From the NCBI GenBank assembly GCA_027322375.1, contig DAHVRS010000346.1:1-6940 (forward strand): a stretch of DNA of 6,940 nucleotides, in the 5' to 3' direction. This document shows positions 4,480 through 6,940 of the stretch, in pieces. Source of the stretch: Brachybacterium sp. GTDB taxonomy: Bacteria > Actinomycetota > Actinomycetes > Actinomycetales > Dermabacteraceae. A program made the position numbers and the translations under genes. The notes under the pieces are model-generated. The model was not told the origin of the DNA. It worked only from the letters and a program-made list of their open reading frames with translations, and searched no databases. Every line of letters starts with the position of its first letter. Within the stretch, counting starts at the first letter, position 1.

Positions 4480-5946
4480 CTACCGGCCCACGCCCGCCAC
4501 GGTCTCGTACAGCCCCCGGTGCACGGGCCGCAGCCCGGCGTAGGCCGCGGCGGCCGACGGATCGGGAACGGTGAGGTCCCCTGCCTGCTCGACCAGCGGG
4601 GCGATGCCGTGGTCCAGCCCGAGGGCGTCGGCGCCTGCGATCGCGGCACCGAGCAGCGTGGCATCGGTGCCGTCGGCCAGGAGCACCGGGCGGCCGGTGA
4701 CGTCGGCGAGGATCCGCCGCCACGGGGCGGAGACCGCTCCCCCGCCGACCACGGGCAGCACCCGGTCGGTGTCACCGCCCTCGAGCGCATGCGAGAGGGC
4801 GAGGGCGACGCCCTCGAGGGTCGCGGAGTAGAGGTCGTCCGGACCCGTGGAGGCGTCGATGCCGAGCACCGCGCCGCGCAGGGAATCGTCCCGGATGGGG
4901 TACCGCTCCCCACCGAGCGTGGGCAGGACGAGCAGGCCCGTCGGCCCGCGTCCGTGCTCGCTTTCGCGCTCAGAGAGCCGACGGTCGGCGTCCTGCGCGT
5001 CCATTCCTGCGAGGTAGGCCTGCCGCGCCCAGGCGGCGGCCGCTCCGGCGGCGAGGACCGCCGAGATGTGCAGCTCGGCGCCGCCGGCGAGCGCGAGCCG
5101 GTGGGAGGCCCCATCGGGCGTCGGATGCTGCCGGGGCGGCCGGACGCTCGCGACCCAGCCGCTGGTTCCCAGCGAGGCGTGGTCCTGGCCGGGGCGGAGG
5201 CCGGTGATCCCGAGGGTGGCGGCGCCGGCGTCGCCGGGGGCGAGCACGATCGGGATGTCGCCGGGAAGGCCGAGCAGCTCGCGGGCGCGCTCGTCGGTAC
5301 GGCCCACCACCTCGCCGACGCCGGTGGTCAGGCGCGGCAGCAGCGCCATATCGATCCCAGCGGCGCGGGCGACTGCGGGGGCCCAGGTGCGGGTGCGGGC
5401 GTCGAGCAGACCGGTCGTCGCGGCGGTGGTCGGGTCGCACCGCAGCTCGGCGCCGAGGACGTGCGCGAGATGGCCGGCGGGCCCGAAGGCGATGGCGCGG
5501 GTGCGCGTGAGCGGCCCGGGCTCGAGGTGGTGCAGGCGCCGGAACATCGCGGCACTGCTGTTGGCTTCCTGCAGGTTCCCGGTGAGCGCATCCCAGCTCT
5601 GGCCACCACGCGCGAGAGCGGCGCGGATCTCCTCGGCCTCCGCTCCGGCGCGCATGTCGGTGTAGAGCACGGCGGGGCGGGCGGGGCCGTGCTCGCCCTC
5701 GAGGATGAGGTCCTGCATCTGGCCGGTGAGGCACAGCGCCGCGACCTCGATCTCGGGCGGAAGCGCCCGGGCGATCGCCGAGCGTGCGGCGCGCACCCAG
5801 TCCGCGGGAGCCTGCTCCGCGCCGCCGCCGGGCAGGTGGCGGGTGGGGTACTCGGCGCTCGTGCTGACGATCGTTCGTCCGCCGAGGTCGATCAGTGCCG
5901 CCTTCGCGGAGGTCGTGCCGAGGTCGAGACAGAGCAGGCCGATCAT
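4480..5946 (-). CDS. FGGY-family carbohydrate kinase (xylulokinase-like)
   Basis: 488 residues, close to the length of bacterial xylulokinases and shorter than typical AraB ribulokinases. Two actin-like ATPase lobes are visible. The N-terminal phosphate loop is LDLGTTSAK (7-15). TGQMQD (74-79) sits at the substrate-contact position of the xylulokinase SGQMHG motif, with Q and D replacing H and G. APGDAGAA (236-243) carries the likely catalytic base D239. SLGTSG (258-263), LPTLGGERYP (341-350) and VGGGAVSAPWRRILADV (400-416) are the FGGY C-terminal lobe signatures. The enzyme should transfer phosphate from ATP to a sugar or polyol in the cytoplasm. The altered MHG site means the substrate need not be xylulose. 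The nearby arabinofuranosidase-like gene hints at a pentose. It has no Shine-Dalgarno sequence. Confidence 0.9.
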   Translation of the reverse strand: MIGLLCLDLGTTSAKAALIDLGGRTIVSTSAEYPTRHLPGGGAEQAPADWVRAARSAIARALPPEIEVAALCLTGQMQDLILEGEHGPARPAVLYTDMRAGAEAEEIRAALARGGQSWDALTGNLQEANSSAAMFRRLHHLEPGPLTRTRAIAFGPAGHLAHVLGAELRCDPTTAATTGLLDARTRTWAPAVARAAGIDMALLPRLTTGVGEVVGRTDERARELLGLPGDIPIVLAPGDAGAATLGITGLRPGQDHASLGTSGWVASVRPPRQHPTPDGASHRLALAGGAELHISAVLAAGAAAAWARQAYLAGMDAQDADRRLSERESEHGRGPTGLLVLPTLGGERYPIRDDSLRGAVLGIDASTGPDDLYSATLEGVALALSHALEGGDTDRVLPVVGGGAVSAPWRRILADVTGRPVLLADGTDATLLGAAIAGADALGLDHGIAPLVEQAGDLTVPDPSAAAAYAGLRPVHRGLYETVAGVGR

Positions 5947-5952
5947 GACAGC

Positions 5953-5958
5953 AGGGTA
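5953..5958 (-). promoter_or_regulatory. Candidate -10 element of the kinase gene, leaderless
   Basis: TACCCT on the minus strand is followed by 6 nt and then the ATG at 5946, so the transcript could begin at the start codon. A 12-bp palindrome, CGGCGCGCGCCG (5973-5984), lies where a -35 element would be and could be an operator. No good -35 match is seen. Confidence 0.35.
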
Positions 5959-5985
5959 TGCGCGGGTGGTCTCGGCGCGCGCCGG

Positions 5986-6053
5986 CGATGACGACCGGCC
6001 GAAGACTGAGAGCCGGCCGACGACTGACAGCCGGCCGACGACTCGGGACCGGC
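5986..6053. repeat. 18-bp tandem repeat, three units plus a short degenerate one
   Basis: Units of the type CGACGACTGACAGCCGGC lie at 6000-6017, 6018-6035 and 6036-6053. A 14-bp degenerate unit precedes them at 5986-5999. All end in CCGGC. The array fills the gap between the end of the VOC gene (6090) and the kinase promoter region. Confidence 0.8.
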
Positions 6054-6089
6054 GGGCGCCTCCCGTGCGGTCGTCGGCGCTGCTCGGCC

Positions 6090-6740
6090 TCAGAGCTCGA
6101 TCTCGCGACCGTCCTCGGTGCGCAGGCGCAGCACGAATCGCGAGCCGCGGCCCTCCCGGACCGTGGCGAGCCCGTCGCCGAGGCCGAGCGCGGCGGTGGC
6201 CTTCTGCAGGGGCTCGGGCTTGACTTCGATGCGCTCGAAGGAGAGCAGCTCTATCGCGGGCAGCTCAGTGAGGCCGGGCTGCGGGGTGGTGCCCCAGTCG
6301 ATGAGGAAGGGGAGGCCGTAGTTCCGGGGCAGCGGAGGCTGCGTGAGCTGCCATTGCAGTTCGGTGCCGTCGGGGGTGCGGCGGGAGAGGTCCTGCACCG
6401 CGCCCAGGTCGACGCCCCTGGCGCGGGCCCGCTCGGCGACCTGATCGATCCCCTCGGGATGGGCCGCGTACGTGATGACCGTGGGCTTCTTCAGGCGGTG
6501 GATGTTGAAGGTCTTCGGCAGCTCCTCGCCCTCCCGCTCGGGGTCCGGGCCCACCAGCTCGAGGTAGTGAGGGCGGCGCTGACCGGCGACCGTGAGGGCG
6601 ACGAGCGCATTGGCGGTGCCGACGGGGTGGGCCCCGCCGGATGCGGCGGTGACGCCGGTGAGGTCATGGAACCAGTCCACGAGCTCCTCGAGGGAGGGGC
6701 CGGCGATGACGATGTGGTCCAGCAGGGTGGGGATGCTCAT
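6090..6740 (-). CDS. VOC-superfamily protein, glyoxalase-like domain (Glyoxalase_3 type)
   Basis: 216 residues, the usual size for this family. The N-terminal half has the family pattern: LLDHIVIAGPSLEELVDWF (6-24), then the GGAHPVGTANALVAL block (35-49) and YLELVGPDP (59-67). H9 and E61 sit where VOC proteins bind metal. The PFLIDWGTTPQP segment (144-155) and a second beta-alpha-beta half follow, as in the Glyoxalase_3 domain. Members are cytoplasmic and mostly of unknown reaction; VOC folds catalyse isomerisation, epimerisation, lyase or dioxygenase chemistry. The gene follows the arabinofuranosidase-like gene after a 36-bp gap and precedes the sugar kinase by 143 bp. The start at 6740 has no Shine-Dalgarno sequence. 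Its upstream 13 bases match those of the DUF2268 gene. Confidence 0.88.
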   Translation of the reverse strand: MSIPTLLDHIVIAGPSLEELVDWFHDLTGVTAASGGAHPVGTANALVALTVAGQRRPHYLELVGPDPEREGEELPKTFNIHRLKKPTVITYAAHPEGIDQVAERARARGVDLGAVQDLSRRTPDGTELQWQLTQPPLPRNYGLPFLIDWGTTPQPGLTELPAIELLSFERIEVKPEPLQKATAALGLGDGLATVREGRGSRFVLRLRTEDGREIEL

Positions 6741-6747
6741 GGGGCCG

Positions 6748-6753
6748 ACGATA
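6748..6753 (-). promoter_or_regulatory. Candidate -10 element of the VOC gene, leaderless
   Basis: TATCGT on the minus strand, then CGGCCCC and the ATG at 6740. From the TA of the hexamer to the ATG the sequence equals that before the DUF2268 gene at 15 of 16 bases. No convincing -35 is seen. The site lies 24 nt past the stop of the preceding gene. Confidence 0.45.
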
Positions 6754-6776
6754 TCCGGCCCGCCCGCATCGGCCGC

Positions 6777-6940
6777 TCACGCCGTCGGCAGGAACACTCG
6801 CATCGTGCCCGCGCCTCGATTGCCCCACTCGCGGTACGGCTGCAGCCGCACCCGCCGCGGCGTTCCGAGGGACGCCCCCGAGGCGGGGTTCGACGTATAG
6901 GCCCACGCCTTCTCCTCGACGGTGCGTTGAGCGATGGTGG
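6777..6940 (-). CDS. C-terminal end of a probable GH127 beta-L-arabinofuranosidase (start outside window)
   Basis: Reading the minus strand from the window edge, 53 full codons lead to the TGA at 6777-6779. No start codon need be present, because the gene enters from the right. The end of the protein includes PYREWGNRGAGTMRVFLP followed by TA. It fits the last beta-strand segment of GH127 (formerly DUF1680) enzymes, where P-Y-x-x-W-x-N-R-G-x-G-x-M-x-V-W is a familiar C-terminal pattern. GH127 enzymes release L-arabinose from beta-L-arabinofuranosides, usually in the cytoplasm. The catalytic cysteine and glutamate lie outside the window, so activity cannot be judged. The assignment rests on about 20 residues, and another DUF1680-related glycosidase is possible. 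Confidence 0.7.
   Translation of the reverse strand, partial: TIAQRTVEEKAWAYTSNPASGASLGTPRRVRLQPYREWGNRGAGTMRVFLPTA

Noticed and set aside
5973..5984. 12-bp palindrome CGGCGCGCGCCG as a firm operator
   Set aside because: It is placed well, over a -35 position, but GC-only palindromes of this length are common in such DNA. It is kept only as a remark on the kinase promoter.
3118..5991. A 957-codon open frame on the plus strand
   Set aside because: It runs antisense to the DUF2268 gene and the kinase, both with clear motifs. Its translation is Gly/Arg/Ala/Val-rich without any domain. It is the usual shadow frame of high-GC coding DNA.
759..6053. CRISPR array among the tandem repeats
   Set aside because: Units are directly adjacent with no spacers, are diverged, and differ in length between loci. 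No cas gene is present.

Overview
The window is high-GC DNA (very GC-rich third codon positions, long open frames on the non-coding strands) typical of an actinobacterium. An ectoine hydroxylase, short acidic secreted lipoproteins and several starts that look leaderless fit Actinomycetota, order Micrococcales. A Brachybacterium-like genome is my best guess, but it rests on general look rather than a marker gene.

Layout. Positions 1-720 (+) hold the C-terminal part of an FAD-dependent oxidoreductase ending in a berberine-bridge-type (BBE) domain. Everything after it lies on the minus strand. In order of coordinate these are: a small lipoprotein with a very acidic linker (900-1535); ectD, ectoine 5-hydroxylase (1842-2738), with no ectABC beside it; a roughly 690-bp non-coding block with a perfect 60-bp palindrome and several tandem repeats (2739-3426); a DUF2268-type predicted zinc protease (3427-4323); an FGGY-family sugar kinase (4480-5946); a VOC/glyoxalase-like protein (6090-6740); and the last 54 codons of a gene whose C-terminus looks like a GH127 beta-L-arabinofuranosidase (6777-6940).

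How the genes may work together. EctD converts the compatible solute ectoine to 5-hydroxyectoine. The acidic lipoprotein and EctD both fit a salt- or desiccation-exposed lifestyle, but nothing shows that they are co-regulated. The arabinofuranosidase-like gene and the FGGY kinase may belong to pentose-sugar use, with the VOC protein between them. The gaps of 36-156 bp and candidate promoters before each gene argue for separate transcription units rather than a tight operon.

Most striking signals. (1) A perfect, loop-free 60-bp palindrome at 3172-3231, less GC-rich than its surroundings. (2) Nearly every intergenic gap carries its own degenerate short tandem repeat with a different unit length (24, 33, 25, 12, 36, 25, 17 and 18 bp). 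(3) Four minus-strand genes have a -10-like hexamer 6-7 nt before the ATG and no Shine-Dalgarno sequence. Two of them share 15 of 16 bases across this element, while ectD alone has a strong ribosome binding site, and that site points to a TTG start. I see no phage, transposase, CRISPR, tRNA or rRNA, and no clear candidate for a new multi-gene system.
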